A stretch of DNA of 64,000 nt from Amphibalanus amphitrite (lineage: Eukaryota; Arthropoda; Thecostraca; Balanomorpha; Balanidae), in assembly GCF_019059575.1 (NCBI RefSeq), contig NW_024881625.1, positions 558,001-622,000 on the forward strand, given 5' to 3'. Position 1 is the first letter of the stretch. The number at the start of each line of letters is the position of its first letter. The notes beneath the pieces are model-generated. The model saw only the letters and a program-made list of their open reading frames with translations, was not told the origin of the DNA and did no database searches. Below, one piece after another: positions 1 through 11,938 of the stretch. The position numbers and the translations under genes were made by a program.

Positions 1-496
1 TTTTGTTAAGGTTTTCATGGGCTTTCATATGAAACCCATATTGGGGGATGCGTGCAATACACTTGCCAGAAATGCGTGGGTAAAACTTTCCAGGGGCGTT
101 TTTACCCCATAGATTTCAATGCCCATAGGGGTTTCTTCAGCCAGATTGATCATCTCGGCCTGTAGTATCACCATGCCGATTTTGAAGAAAATCGTAGGGG
201 CCGCCCCATTGACCGAAAATTTTCATCTTGGGTAAACTTTACCCTGGATGGAGTAATGGGTAAATTTTACCCCATTATTTTGTTTGGGTTTCATTGGCTT
301 TAATATGATACCCATCTTGGGGGGATGCGTGCAATACACTTGCCAGAAATGCGTGGGTAAAACTTTCCAAGGGCGTTTTTACCCCATAGATTTCAATGCC
401 CATAGGGGTTTCTTCAGCCAGATTGATCATCTCGGCCTGTAGTATCACCATGCCGATTTTGAAGAAAATCGTAGGGGCCGCCCCATTGACCGAAAA
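1..496. repeat. 277-bp satellite, first part (two units)
   Basis: The repeat's TTTTGTTTGGGT mark lies at 278, 1759, 2036, 2314, 2621 and 2926. Discounting the nested insertion (497-1697 plus a 3-bp duplication), spacings are about 277, 277, 277, 278, 307 and 305 bp. Units contain GGGTAAACTTTACCC-type palindromes. The array begins before the window. Short ORFs here are repeat shadows. Confidence 0.93.
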
Positions 497-1697
497 CACT
501 ATGCAACAAAAAATGAAACATTTTCTGTTCCTGGAAAGCGACCGAATTTTTCTTATTCATTGGGTTCTATTATAACCGAAATGGTTATTAGTTTTGATCT
601 GAAAATGCTTTTCCGGTTTTCAGAGACGATTTTCGATTTTTGGCCCCGAAATTCGGTTTTTGGCCCACCGTGTCCGATGTAATTGAGTATTCGACTTGCG
701 GTAACTTTCATCGCCTTTCCTATGCCACAAGCTTTCGAATGATATCTGGTTTTGCATATTTGCGTGCAAAAATAACGTCATAAATCTATGTTAAAGTAAG
801 AAAATGTTGAAATTTTGTAAAAAAAATTGACATTTTTTCGATTTCATTTCAAAATAGAGGAAAAACTAAAGGCCCTATCCAAATTCTGAGCCCAGTTCCT
901 TGAAGAGCATTCAATTTCCGTTCGGAAGGTACCTTTTTAGTGCATTTTATCGGATTCCTGTGGCGTCCAGATTGAGTTAACCTAAACACATATCCTAAGT
1001 CATATCACATAGCATTAACCTGATAACGTATGTTAACGCCATAGGATCAACGAGGGGTCAACTGAGGTCATGTTGTTGACCCCTTGTGACCTCGGGTCAC
1101 ACGCAGGAACTTATTTTTGAGCAGTCCTGTCGCTCAGAATCTTGATCTGTACCTCCATTTGTTAGAATGATTCTTCATGCACTGAACACATATTGTCATG
1201 GAAATTGCTGGGGGCCCGTTTTTCAAGTGACTCAATCTGGACGCCACAGTAAACCGATAAAAAGCACTATAATAGTACCTTCCGAACGGAAATTGAATGC
1301 TCTTCAAGGAACTGGGCTCAGAATTTGGATAGGGCCTTTAGTTTTTTCTCTATTTTGAAATAAAATCGAAAAAAGTCAATTTTTTTACAAAATTTCAATA
1401 TTTTCTTACTTTAACATAAATTTATGACGTTATTTTTACACGCAAATATGCAAAACCGGATATCATTCAAAAGCTTGTGGCATAGGAAGGGCGATAAAAG
1501 TTACGCGAGTCGATTACTCAATTACACCGGACACAGTGGGCCAAAAACCGAATTTCGGGGCCAACAATCGAAAATCGTCTCTAAAAACCGGAAAAGCATT
1601 TTCAGATCAAAACAAATGCCCATTTCGGTTATAATGGGACCCAATGAGTCCAAAAAAATCGGTCGTTACTCAGGAACAAAATGACTGTTCCATAGTG
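497..1697. mobile_element. CACTA-like foldback element, copy 1
   Basis: Begins CACTATGCAACA and ends in the inverse of CACTATGGAACA, with imperfect inverted arms of about 470-480 bp (497-979 against 1229-1697). It is flanked by AAA (494-496 and 1698-1700). Removing the element and one AAA restores the satellite consensus GACCGAAAATTTTCATC exactly, which proves the boundaries. CACTA ends plus a 3-bp duplication fit the CACTA/EnSpm superfamily. It is non-coding. A second copy lies at 43824-44966. Confidence 0.88.
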
Positions 1698-1700
1698 AAA

Positions 1701-2930
1701 TTTTCATCTTTGGTAAACTTTACCCAAAATGGGGTAATGGGTAAATTTAATCCCACCATTTTGTTTGGGTTTTCATGGGCTTTCATATGATACCCATATT
1801 GGGGGATGCATGCAATACACTTGCCAGAAATGCGTGGGTAAAACTTTCCAGGGGCGTTTTTACCCCATATATTTCAATGCCCATAGGGGTTTCTTCAGCC
1901 AGATTGATCATTTCAGTCTGTGGTATCACCATGCCGATTTTGAAGAAAATCGTAGGGGCCGCCCCATTGACCGAAAATTTTCATCTTGGGTAAACTTTAC
2001 CCTAGAATGGGTAATGGGTAAAATTTACCCCACCATTTTGTTTGGGTTTTCATAAGCTTTCATATGATACCCATATTGGGGGGATGCGTGCAATACACTT
2101 GCCAGAAATTCGTGGGTAAAACTTTCCAAGGGCGTTTTTACCCCATATATTTCAATGCCCATAGGGGTTTCTTCAGCCAGATTGATCATCTCGGCCTTTA
2201 GTATCACCATGCCGATTTTGAAGAAAATCGTAGGGGCCGCCCCATTGACCGAAAATTTTCATCTTGGGTAAACTTTACCCTGGATGGGGTAATGGGTAAA
2301 TTTTACCCCACCATTTTGTTTGGGTTTTCATAAGCTTTCATATGATACCCATATTGGGGGGATACGTGCAATACACTTGCCAGAAATGCGTGGGTAAATC
2401 TTTCCAGGGGCGTTTTTACCCCATAGATTTCAATGCCCATAGGGGTAAAAATGCCCATTCACATTTCAATGCCCATTCTTCAGCAAGATTGATCATCTCG
2501 GCCTGTAGTATCACCATGCCGATTTTGAAGAAAATCGTAGGGGCCGCCCCATTGACCGAAAATTTTCATCTTGGGTAAACTTTACCCTGGATGGGGTAAT
2601 GGGTAAATTCTACCCCACCACTTTGTTTGGGTTTTCATAAGCTTTCATATGATACCCATATTGGGGGATACGTGCAATACACTTGCCAGAAATGCGTGGG
2701 TAAATCTTTCCAGGGGCGTTTTTACCCCATAGATTTCAATGCCCATAGGGGAAAAATGCCCATTCACATTTCAATGCCCATTCTTCAGCCAGATTGATCA
2801 TCTCGGCCTGTAGTATCACCATGCCGATTTTGAAGAAAATCGTAGGGGCCGCCCCATTGACCGAAAATTTTCATCTTGGGTAAACTTTACCCTGGATGGG
2901 GTAATGGGTAAATTTTACCCCACCATTTTG
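1701..2930. repeat. 277-bp satellite, second part (about four units)
   Basis: Continuation of the array after the CACTA-like insertion. The last two units (2314-2620, 2621-2925) are longer by about 28-30 bp owing to a local duplication of GCCCATTC-containing sequence. The array stops abruptly at 2930 against a left-truncated TTAA element. Confidence 0.93.
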
Positions 2931-4040
2931 GTGTCTGAACACCCCCCTTATAGCTCGGCTTCTGGGCCACGTAGCGACACGCGGTAAGCGGCAATCGAAA
3001 GAACGTCCAAAATAAGGACGAAAACACTTCGGTGATTTTTTGAGTCAGGCCAAAGGTCAGGTCACCAGAGGTCACCAAAGGTAAAATGTTGACTATTTCA
3101 ACATTTTGGAAACTGCCGACGACTATCTCGGGAACCGATAGAGCTACAGCGCCGCGGAAAAGCGCATTCGATAGCCCTTTTATAGACCTTTCTGAGTAAT
3201 GTTCTCAGATTTGACTTCAGGTCAACGGTTTAGCCTGCAGAGGGCAAAAACTCCCAAAATAGCCGTTTTTGCGAAAAACGTTTTTCCGCCAATAACTTTT
3301 GACTCAAAAGAGCCATGGCATTACTTTTGTCAGCATCGTGTTCCTCTCGTCGAGACGCGTCGAATGAACTATAATTTGACCTTGAAAGGTCAACTTGAAA
3401 ATTTGACTTAAGGTCAAGGTCATGACCTAACCGGAAAAGGCCATGTTGTGCATATCAGTCGATCCGCAACGTCGAGCCGAACACATCTAAAGCGTTTTTG
3501 GGGCAGCAGTCTAGCACGCCTCTATCAGAAGTTATTAGCGAAAAACTGTTAAATTATGTTCGTGACCTGAAATGACCTCGGAACATAACGAGAGGTCACA
3601 GTTGCCATTTTCCAGTTCAGTGTGTCACTGTCGATTGTACCTAAATCTCGATGTTTGAGAGTGTCTAGACTAGCGTTCGTGCAAAACAGACGCTTTTCAA
3701 TTTTCTCCCATTGACTTATAATGGAGAGGCCGCAAAATTGACCTGACCTTAGGTCACCGATATCGAAATTCCGAGATTAACATTTTATAGATAATGTTGC
3801 TCTTATCAATCGCTGAAAGTTTCAAGGCAATCGATCAGTCAGTGTAGCTATGACGAGCATTCTTATTTTTTTCTGAGGTGAGGTCACTTGGCGTGACCTG
3901 GTGACCTGACCTAAGGCAACCTGGATCTTAAATTTTCACATGTGCGGAAAAGATGCACGAAAAGGTGTGCCACGTTTTTTGAGATATCTGCGAAAAACCG
4001 CAGGGGGGTGTTCAACCACCCCCGGCCCGGCGCGGGTTAA
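2931..4040 (+). mobile_element. TTAA element, left end missing (TGTCTGAACA barcode)
   Basis: Collinear with the element at 41560-42718 from its left barcode GGTGTCTGAACACCCCCC to the right end GGCGCGGGTTAA (TTAA 4037-4040). The left terminus is replaced by satellite. The interior is rich in GGTCA/TGACC and contains CCATTGACTTATAATGG at 3708-3724. No coding content. Confidence 0.8.
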
Positions 4041-4169
4041 AGGTGTTGTAAAAATGAAATATAATACGCTGACAGGGAAATAGATCCAAAGCTTCCTTAG
4101 GTCACCTTTATCAATGACGTACGTTTACAATTTGGTAGTCTTGTATTGGCTTTGCTGGGCACCAGAATA

Positions 4170-5352
4170 TTAACCCGCGCCCGGCTGGGGGTCCTGGATT
4201 TCCACGCCCTGCTGGGGGGGGGGTGTTTGAACACCCCCCTTCTAACTCGGCTCCTGGGCCACGTAGCGATACGCGGAAGGCGGCGTTCGAAAGAGCACCA
4301 AAAATAATGACGAAATCACTTCGGTCATTTTTTTGGTCAGGTCAAAGGTCAGGTCACCAGAGGTCATTGAAGGCAAAATTTCGCCGATTTTCAGGTCGAA
4401 TGTCGACAATTGCCAGGAAGCCAACGCATAACTCGGGAACCAATAAAGCTACAGCGCCGCGGAAAAGCGCATTCGATAGCCCTATTAACGCCCTTTCTGA
4501 GTAATTCTATCAGATTTGACCTAACGTCAACCGTTTTGCCTGCAGGGGGCAAAAACTGCAAAAATAGCCGATTTTTTCGGAAACAGTTTTTCTGCAATAA
4601 CTTTTGACCCAAGCCTTGTACGAGCTTTTTTTTACCAGCATCGTGTTCCTCTCGTCAAGACGCATCGATTGAACTATAACTTGACCTTGAAAGGTCAATT
4701 TGAAAATTTGACCTCACGTCAAGGTCATGACCTGACCGGAAAGGGTCATGTTGCATATCAGTCGATCCGTATCGTCGAGCTGAACACATCTAAGGCGTTT
4801 TCACCGCTCTAGCATGCCTCTATCAAAAGTTATTTGCGAAAAACTGTTAAGACACCATTCGTGACCTGAGATGACCTCAGGGGCATAAATAGGGATCACG
4901 GACATCATTTTCATGTTCAGTGGGTCTACTCTAAACCACTTGTAATTCATTGTTTGGGAGTGTTTATAATGTCTTTCGTCCAAAAGAGGCGCATTTCAAT
5001 TTTCTCCCATTGACTTATAATGGAGAGGTCGCAAAATTGACCTGACCTTAGATCACCGATATCAAAATTCCGAGATATACATTTTATAGATACTGTTACC
5101 CTTATCAATCGCTGAAAGTGTCAAAGCGATCGGTCACTCGGTGTAGCTATGGCAGACATTGAAACTTTTTATGAGGTGAGGTCACTTCAAGTGACCTGGT
5201 GACCTGACCTTGAATGACCTTGGTCTGAAATTTTCACAACATGTGTAGAATTGATGTATGATAAGGTGTACCAAAAACGGCGGCGCATTCGCGAAAAACC
5301 ACAAGGGGGGTGTTCAAACACCCCCCCCCCCCCCCAGCAGGGCGCGGGTTAA
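4170..5352 (+). mobile_element. TTAA element (TGTTTGAACA barcode), complete
   Basis: TTAA at 4170-4173 and 5349-5352; ends CCCGCGCC...GGCGCGGG. The left end repeats GCCCGGCTGGGG/GCCCTGCTGGGG 27 bp apart. Hairpin barcode GGGGGGTGTTTGAACACCCC on the left and GGGGTGTTCAAACACCCC on the right. The subterminal GGCGGCGC hairpin near 5280 has lost its second half. Copies: 14141-15343 and 42965-45296. Non-coding. Confidence 0.87.
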
Positions 5353-5898
5353 TATAGATACAAGTTTATAATGCTCTACTTAGTTGTAACAACTCTTGAA
5401 AATGTATGTTATGTTTTCCAGCAATACTAACAGCCGTCACGTTATTTCAGCCGTCACGGGCTGCCAGTGTCAAGCACCGGTCAATGCACCCGCTCTTTTC
5501 TCCGTACTCTGTCTGGTTGTTATTGTGATTTGTGAACGGTGCAGACTGTAGACAAACATGCACCAAGCCATGGGTGATGCAAACGGTCGTTGCCCTGGGG
5601 CTGCGGGCCCGTCCCAGAGCCGCCGCCGACTCCGCAGACACGTGGCGCCGGCGAGGTGCTGCAGATCCGGCCCCGAACCGGTACCCGGCAGCTGCGCCCC
5701 GAATCACAGCGTCGAGGGCGCGGCTGCTGTCCGTAGGAAGTGGTTAGACATCTGAAGCTTTTCAGATGACTTTTCAGATCTATCAGTACAGTGGATCTCA
5801 GTGGATCCCATTAGATTCCACATGGAAAATTATCAATGAGCTATGACTCCATAGGAACTGACGACAAACTAAGGACGAGGATCTGTGGATCCCACAAC
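5353..5898. other. Non-repeat interval with GC-rich island (5530-5755)
   Basis: The 5530-5755 part is CpG-rich and open in more than one frame on both strands (for example ATG at 5558). It may be an exon or a CpG island, but no family motif or convincing splice pair is seen. The rest is AT-rich and unassigned. Confidence 0.3.
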
Positions 5899-6771
5899 TT
5901 AACCTTCCAGGCGGTGGCGGGGGGCATTTTTTTGCCCCCCCCCCCTTTAGTTTTTTCGATATATCTCGAGAACCGCTGCGCCGATCGGCACAAAACTTTC
6001 AGTACCCTCCCGTGAGTAGCTATTGCACATTGTGACCAAAATTTTTTCCTAAGGCTATGATAGGTTGGACGCTAATGACGTCAGAGTGACGTCATTTCTG
6101 CCATTTTCGACCAAAAAAAAGGTTTCGCGAGAAGAGCTGTCAGGCCTACAGCTTTAGAGATACAGAAAAATGTTTCAGCATAAAAGGCGTAGAATTTAGA
6201 AGGCAACAAAACTGCTATCTCAGATTGTTAAAATTTTTGGATTTTGACCCCCAGAAATCAATAAATATATTTTTTGAATATAGTAGCCGAAAAATCCAAA
6301 AAGTTTTTTTAATTAAAAAGAAAACGGAAGATATGTGATAGTCCCTACCACCTTCTATCTGCATATTAAATTTGAGATCGATACACCTTCTTTAACCAAG
6401 TTATAGCAAAAAACTGTTCAAAATTGATGACGTCAAATTTTCAAACTCAATTTTTAGCAATTCTAGACCTCGTAGCGCAAAACAACGACCACCATTAGAC
6501 TCTTTGTGACGAGCTGCATCGAAACAATACCCATTTTATGCAAAAATATCAACTTTGAAATTTGACCTTTTTTGACCTGACCTTGACCTGACGTCCACCA
6601 GAAAGTGGCCTAAACCGTACCTGATGGTCTTATTACCAACACTATTGAGTTGGAAATAAAAAACTGGCCATATCTTGCTTTATTTTTTAGATCTCGGGGG
6701 GGGGGGGGTTAACCGCCCCCCCCCCGTCGGTTCTAATTTGGTGCATATCTTATCGTCGGTGCGCGGGTTAA
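5899..6771 (+). mobile_element. Chimeric TTAA element
   Basis: TTAA 5899-5902 and 6768-6771. The left end (CCTTCCAGGCGGTGG, barcode GGGGGGCATTTTTTTGCCCC) matches the family at 49604-50559. The right end (GTTAACC barcode, CCCCCGTCGGTTCTAATTTGG, GTGCGCGGG) matches the right end at 27100-27157. The two barcodes differ, unlike in most elements. The interior is related to 47240-48447. Confidence 0.8.
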
Positions 6772-6849
6772 TATAAAGGACATATAGCAGTCTTTGCCAA
6801 AACATTTTTTGCCAGAAGGATCAAAATTTTGTTTCCAATCTCCTGGCGT

Positions 6850-7817
6850 TTAACCCTCGCCGGCCGAGGGGAGAGCTGAAACTTGGCATACCGGACCTTT
6901 GATTCAAGCCAGATCTTTTGACACCAACCGCATTTTCGGGTCAGGTCAAGTCACTGACCTGTCTCGTCATAAGTGAACTTCTGCACGGTCTTCAGATGTC
7001 GCAACTTCGCAACGCCTTCACTGCCAGAGGAGCTTTCACAGGGAAATGAAACTTGCAGGATCCATTATCCATTACGAGTCTCACAGCTTGTATTTCTCGG
7101 ATTTTTCCTAAAGGTCATATGAGGTCAGGTCATTTTTGTGACCTCACCATTATAAGTCAATGGGGAAAATGAAAACTGCTATTCTGGCGCCGGGAACGAT
7201 CTCTAACTATCTCAAGCACACAGAATCGTGATTTGATGCGCTCCTTGCAAGCTTAGTTGCATCACTCTTGCAATGTTGACCTTGCGTGACGTCATTTATG
7301 ACGTCATCAATGCCATATTAGTTTTTCGCCAATGAATCCCGATCCAATTGAGCTAGCGAGACGGGAAAGCCACCAATGGACTCAGGAAGACCTGCCGAAT
7401 TGAATGATATGCGACATGACCTATTTCGACCAACTTCGTAACCTGGGTGCGCTGACCTGACTGTGACCTGAGGTCAACACCCTAAGTTGACCTGGCACAA
7501 ACAAAAAGTACATCATTCGACGCGCCTGAGCAAGGCGAACACGATGCTGACAAAATTGCGGGTCTGCGGCAGTTTTGGCGAAGTTATTTAACAAAAACTG
7601 AATTGTACTTTGGGGCACTTGACCTGACCTCAAAGGTCACCGGTTGACCTAGGACCTTAAAATCTGGTATCGATCTCTGCGTCTCGTAACGGCGCACACG
7701 CTCGTTTTTTCCGCAACGCGCTAGCTTCACCAGGGGCGAAACGGCGAGGGGGGTCGTACCCCCCCCCCCCTTCGGCCGGCGCGTATGTAGAAAACCAATA
7801 GGTCCGGCGAGGGTTAA
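6850..7817 (+). mobile_element. TTAA element, CCGGCC-end family
   Basis: TTAA 6850-6853 and 7814-7817; ends CCCTCGCCGGCC...GGTCCGGCGAGGG. The right end carries the duplicated terminal motif (CCGGCGCG, then CCGGCGAG 28 bp later). Contains the CCATTATAAGTCAATGG core in reverse near 7150, plus GGTCA/TGACC repeats. A diverged relative is nested at about 51290-52130. Confidence 0.82.
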
Positions 7818-7915
7818 AATATTATTCCTAGCGTTACCGATTTTCTTCAATTTCCTTGTAACTAAAACTGTCTTAAGCCACGCCGGCACAGGCCATTTTG
7901 CGTCCTTCGACGGCA

Positions 7916-8773
7916 CAAGGGTTGGTACGAACCCCCCCCCCCCCCCCTCCTCGCGTTTGGCCCCTGATCGAGCTAGAGCTTCGCGGAAAAAACAAGCGTG
8001 TTGCCCGTCACGAGAGAAAGCCGATGATACCCAAGTTCAAGGTCCTAGGGGCTAGGTTATCGGTTGACCTTCCAGGTCAGGTCAATGACCCAAAAGTCGG
8101 TGAAATCGGGACCTGTTAGAAAGTCCGTAAAGTGTGTCCGTGATATAGGGGTTTTCGGGGTGCTGACCACGGATATCGTGTTAGTTCTGATCACAGATGA
8201 TGTCATTGAGCATACTTAGACCAGGTCGGGTCAGGTCAGGTCAGGTCAACCAGAAGGGGTCGTGACGGGTATTCGTAGTACATGCCAACCGCCTCTGACA
8301 GCTTCGTAACATGTTATGAAGGCACCAAAGCTACTTCGTAAATGTTCAAATGGTTGCTAAATTCGAATTCAGCTCCAAAAACTAGCCTGAACATGTAAAA
8401 CTCGAAAAAGTGGACCGAGGTCACCAAAGGTCAATCACCTGACCTGACCTTTAGGTGACCTTGACATCCATCCAAATGCATGGGAGCAACATCAAATCAC
8501 ATGTTTGAACGTTTGAAACCACGAAAAGCTTGGAAGCGCGCGGCTAATGCGAGCCGACATACGCCGAATCGCGATTCCTGCCAAACATGGTCTCGGAAAA
8601 GAGGTTACACGTCAAATGTCGTTTGGGTCAGGGTTATGAAATTTTCAGGGTAGGTGTAAAATTGATTAATGCAATGGTACTGAAAGTTTCGTCGCGATCG
8701 GCCGCTTTTTTGCGAGTTATTCGCGAAGAACCTTAGGGGGTTGCATCAACCCCCCCGTACCGGCGAGGGTTAA
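7916..8773 (+). mobile_element. TTAA element, left end lost
   Basis: From 7926 the sequence follows the CCCGTATTGG family (GATCGAGCTAGAGCTTCGCG and onward). The right barcode is GGGGGTTGCATCAACCCCCC and the end CCGGCGAGGGTTAA (TTAA 8770-8773). The 4x GGTCA array lies near 8225-8250. The left terminus is not recognisable. Confidence 0.7.
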
Positions 8774-9383
8774 ATAGCCCCACCCTATTAGGCTATTTGA
8801 GACAGGCAGTTAAGTAATTTTGTAATACAACCTTGGCAAACAACTGTTGTTGTGGTAGTATATACCTACTGCCTTGCGCGCAACATTTGTCGCACTTAAT
8901 TAAAGAGAAAATAAAGTATTGCTTCTAAACGGTGTCATAAAAACATCGGAGGCTTCACCTCAGGTTACAACATCAAATCACATGTCACAAATCACAAATC
9001 ACCCCCCAAGAAAAAAAATGTTTAAAAAACAGTGAATATTTTTCGGTGAAATTTGACAGATATTCATTTTCCCTCTTTGAGAACTTTGTGAACCCTTTTA
9101 AGGTGGGAGGGTCTTTAAGTGTCCCTTTCAGTTATGTGGGGAGGGTCGAACGGACCCCTCGGTTTTTGAACATATGCCATCTTCGGTCGAAGCTCCCAAT
9201 ATCACGCCATTAAAACCTCGATTTCTAAAAAAAAACGAGCAGTTTTTATCTTAGGCCCAATAAAATTGAATCTATGTTAACTATGTGATATGGTGGCATA
9301 GAGTATGGTGCAGAATGGTGGCATAGCATAGCAGAATGGACGCCGGGCCGTCCGTACATGTCTGAAGCGCCGATGCCGCTCAT
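8774..9383. other. Unassigned AT-rich interval
   Basis: No ORF, terminal repeat or RNA gene is recognised. A short direct repeat GAATGGTGGCATAG occurs at about 9290-9330. Confidence 0.4.
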
Positions 9384-9386
9384 GTA

Positions 9387-10202
9387 GAGGAGACCGGGGG
9401 GAAGTGGGACATTATTTTGACGTCAACTTTGAAAAATCGTAAAAAATAGAATAGGTATTGAAGATTTAAGTAAATTGATTGAATTTACTGGTAAACAGTT
9501 TATTTCTACTTCATTCTTTACTGTTTTTATGCGTGTTTGTTCACGTGTTACTTCTCAAATTTAAATTTTAGGAAAGGTTGACAATGGGGTGAACTGGGAC
9601 ACGTCCAGAAGTGGGACAAATGATGGGGAGAACTGGGACTGGTCAAGAAATGTGATTTAAATGAAATACAATTAAAATTTGATGACCCATCACAAAGAAG
9701 AAGGTGTTTTAATAATTGACACTTAAAGAAATCACATCGATTATCTTTTTTGAACTACACTGACAGCACTGAGTATCTTGGAACATTTTCCCGTGCATTT
9801 GCATGCGGGAGAACTGGGACAAGGTTTAGGCACGTTATCCTTGTTCTCCCCAAGTCGTCATTTTTATTTCAATTGCTCTCCCACACAAAAGTATAACAGA
9901 TACATAAAAAATGTTTCTGCATAATTAAGATGACTTCACTGACATCCAAAGGTGAACGGCCTGAACATTTCACATCGCTGAGTAAACGGCCAATTAAATT
10001 AGAGTACAATGCTAAAAAAATCACATTTTAGACCCCAACTCAATATCTCAGACGGGCAACCGGAAAAGGAAACCGCTGGTTGTGACGTGCCCCGACTAAA
10101 TTCATGAGAAAATATGCAAAAACAAAATTGTTTGTCCAATCGGTCATCCAGATATTGAAGGTGTCCCACTTCTCCTCCGTCCCAGTTATCCCCACTCTCC
10201 CC
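9387..10202. mobile_element. TA-flanked MITE with GTGGGACA/CTGGGACA motifs
   Basis: Flanked by TA (9385-9386, 10203-10204) with inverted ends GAGGAGACCGGGG... and ...CCCCACTCTCCCC. AAGTGGGACA/AACTGGGACA motifs recur at 9405, 9595, 9612, 9630, 9810 and inverted at 10160-10190. Non-coding. TA duplication suggests a Tc1/mariner-type or similar enzyme. The element at 53117-54963 has similar ends. Confidence 0.65.
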
Positions 10203-10235
10203 TACATACCTACCTACCCTGCTCCGCCGATGCAG

Positions 10236-10439
10236 GCCTATGCTGGGACCATGACACCGGTGGCCGTGCAGGCCACTGCCCGTTGCGGCCCGCGGGTCAC
10301 CTTGGCTAGACAACAGCCGGCCGGCAGCCGCCCCGCCGACAACACTGCAAACGGACACGGCAGGCTGCCAAGGTCGTCTCTGAACGGGACACTGGCCCTA
10401 GCTCATAGCAACGACGCTAACGGTTATCTTCAGAGATAA
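10236..10439 (+). CDS. Candidate terminal exon of an unidentified gene
   Basis: A possible acceptor (TGCTCCGCCGATGCAG) is followed by 67 GC3-rich codons and TAA (AYAGTMTPVAVQ... ending NDANGYLQR). An AATAAA lies at 10619-10624. The composition differs from the neighbouring repeats and resembles the sulfotransferase exons. No domain is recognised; the sequence is low-complexity (Ala, Pro, Asn, Arg). No upstream exon was found. Confidence 0.35.
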   Translation, partial: AYAGTMTPVAVQATARCGPRVTLARQQPAGSRPADNTANGHGRLPRSSLNGTLALAHSNDANGYLQR

Positions 10440-10742
10440 ATTACGTCTATGTCCATGCATAACTACAGAACTGTGGAGAGGGAACAGTGAGGTACGGGGC
10501 AAGTCGATCCACTCACTGTTCCAAGCAAGCAATACGGTTAAAATTACACATGGGTCGTATCGGTATACACGCATGGGGGGGGGGGAGGTCGGATGAGCCC
10601 CTTGTTTTTTTTTTCGCGAATAAAAACAGTCAATTGCGTCAAGACATGCAATACCCTCGAATTAATAAGATTACACATACTCCGAACATTTCATGACCCT
10701 GACCACAATAACCTTTGATATGTGAACCCATCGGTGCGCAGG

Positions 10743-10930
10743 TTAAGAAGTTTTGGCTGGAAGGTCAACCAATGACTTACGAAGTTACAAGAGAAGACAA
10801 CACGCTCATTTTATCCGCGAAACCAAAGCTCAATAGGGGGCTGAACGCCTGGGGAGTCCGTTGGACTCCCCCCCCCCCGACCCGCCCCCCCCGTAAGTAG
10901 CGGCTAGCAAAACGCCAATACGGGCAACTA
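10743..10930 (-). mobile_element. Inverted fragment of the CCCGTATTGG TTAA family
   Basis: A terminus GTGCGCAGGTTAA (TTAA 10743-10746) abuts a reversed left-end fragment: GGAAGGTCAACCAATGAC, ACACGCTCATTTTATCCGCG, a GGAGTCCGTTGGACTCC barcode and AACGCCAATACGGGC. Both termini have decayed. It looks like the junction of two rearranged elements. Confidence 0.6.
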
Positions 10931-11065
10931 ATTGGCGGAAGTGCCCTTCTTCTTATGTGTAGAATGAGAGGATAAGGGGAGAATGTGGGCTGCGATTCGG
11001 CTGGTTAGGCCCCAAGTCACCTTGTATCACGTCGCCATGTCATGTTAGCCCTATAACTGGCTAAG

Positions 11066-11833
11066 TTAACCCTCGCCCGTATTGGTGTTTTGCCAGCCGC
11101 CAACGCATAGGGGTGGGGGGGGGGGGGCGTCCGTTAGGCCTGCGTCCGTTAGACCTCCCCTTGCCGTTTGGCCCCTGATCGAGCTAGCGGAAAAACGAGC
11201 GTGTCGCCTTTAACGAGAGAAAGCCGATGATACCCGAAGGTCCTAGTTCAGTGGTTGACCTTCCAGTGGGCAGTTTTACCAACATAAAAATATCATGTTA
11301 GTGTTGATCACAGATGCTGTATTCATGCATTTGAACAGGTCGGGTCAGGTCAGGTCAGGTCAGGTCAACCAGTAGGGGTGCTGCCGGGTATTCGTAGGTG
11401 TCACCTTCTGGCATCTTCGTACCATGTTACGAAGGTACGAAAGCTACTTCGTAAATGTTCAAATGGTTGCTAAATTCGAATTCGTCTAAAAAAACTAGTA
11501 TAGAAACATGTAAAATTCGAAAAAGTGAACCAATGCATGGGGGCAACATCATATCACATGTTTGAACGCTTGAAGCCACGAAAAGACTGGAAACGCGCCG
11601 CCAATGCGAGCCGACATGCGCCGAATCGCGATTCCGGCCAAACATGGTCTCGATAAGTAGATCACAGATCAAAGGTCAGGGTCAGGGTCATGAAATTTTC
11701 TGGGCAGGTGTAAAATTGAATAACGCGAGGGTACTGGAAGCTTCGTTGCGATCAGCTGCTTTTTACGCGAGTTATTCGCAAAAAAAAACTGAGGGGGTCC
11801 GTTCGACCCCTCCCCCATACGGGCGAGGGTTAC
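11066..11833 (+). mobile_element. TTAA element, CCCGTATTGG family
   Basis: TTAA at 11066-11069. The right end GGGCGAGGG is followed by TTAC (11830-11833), a decayed site. Barcode GTCCGTT on both sides. The GGTCA array lies at about 11337-11368. Shorter than copies at 18775-19653 and 20572-21488, mainly through internal deletions. Confidence 0.8.
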
Positions 11834-11938
11834 CATGTCCCTTAATGATCGAACTTACAAAATACAAATTATCAGCAACAGGTGCTTGCTGGGCCACCCC
11901 GTCGGCACCAGGAGTGCGGAGGCCCTTTCAAATGCCCG

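Noticed and set aside
497-1697. Transib (RAG-like) assignment from the CACTATG tip
   Set aside because: The target duplication is 3 bp at both copies, not the 5 bp expected of Transib.
5447-5755. Calling the GC-rich ORFs a gene
   Set aside because: Frames are open on both strands, with no motif and no credible splice pair; left as an island.
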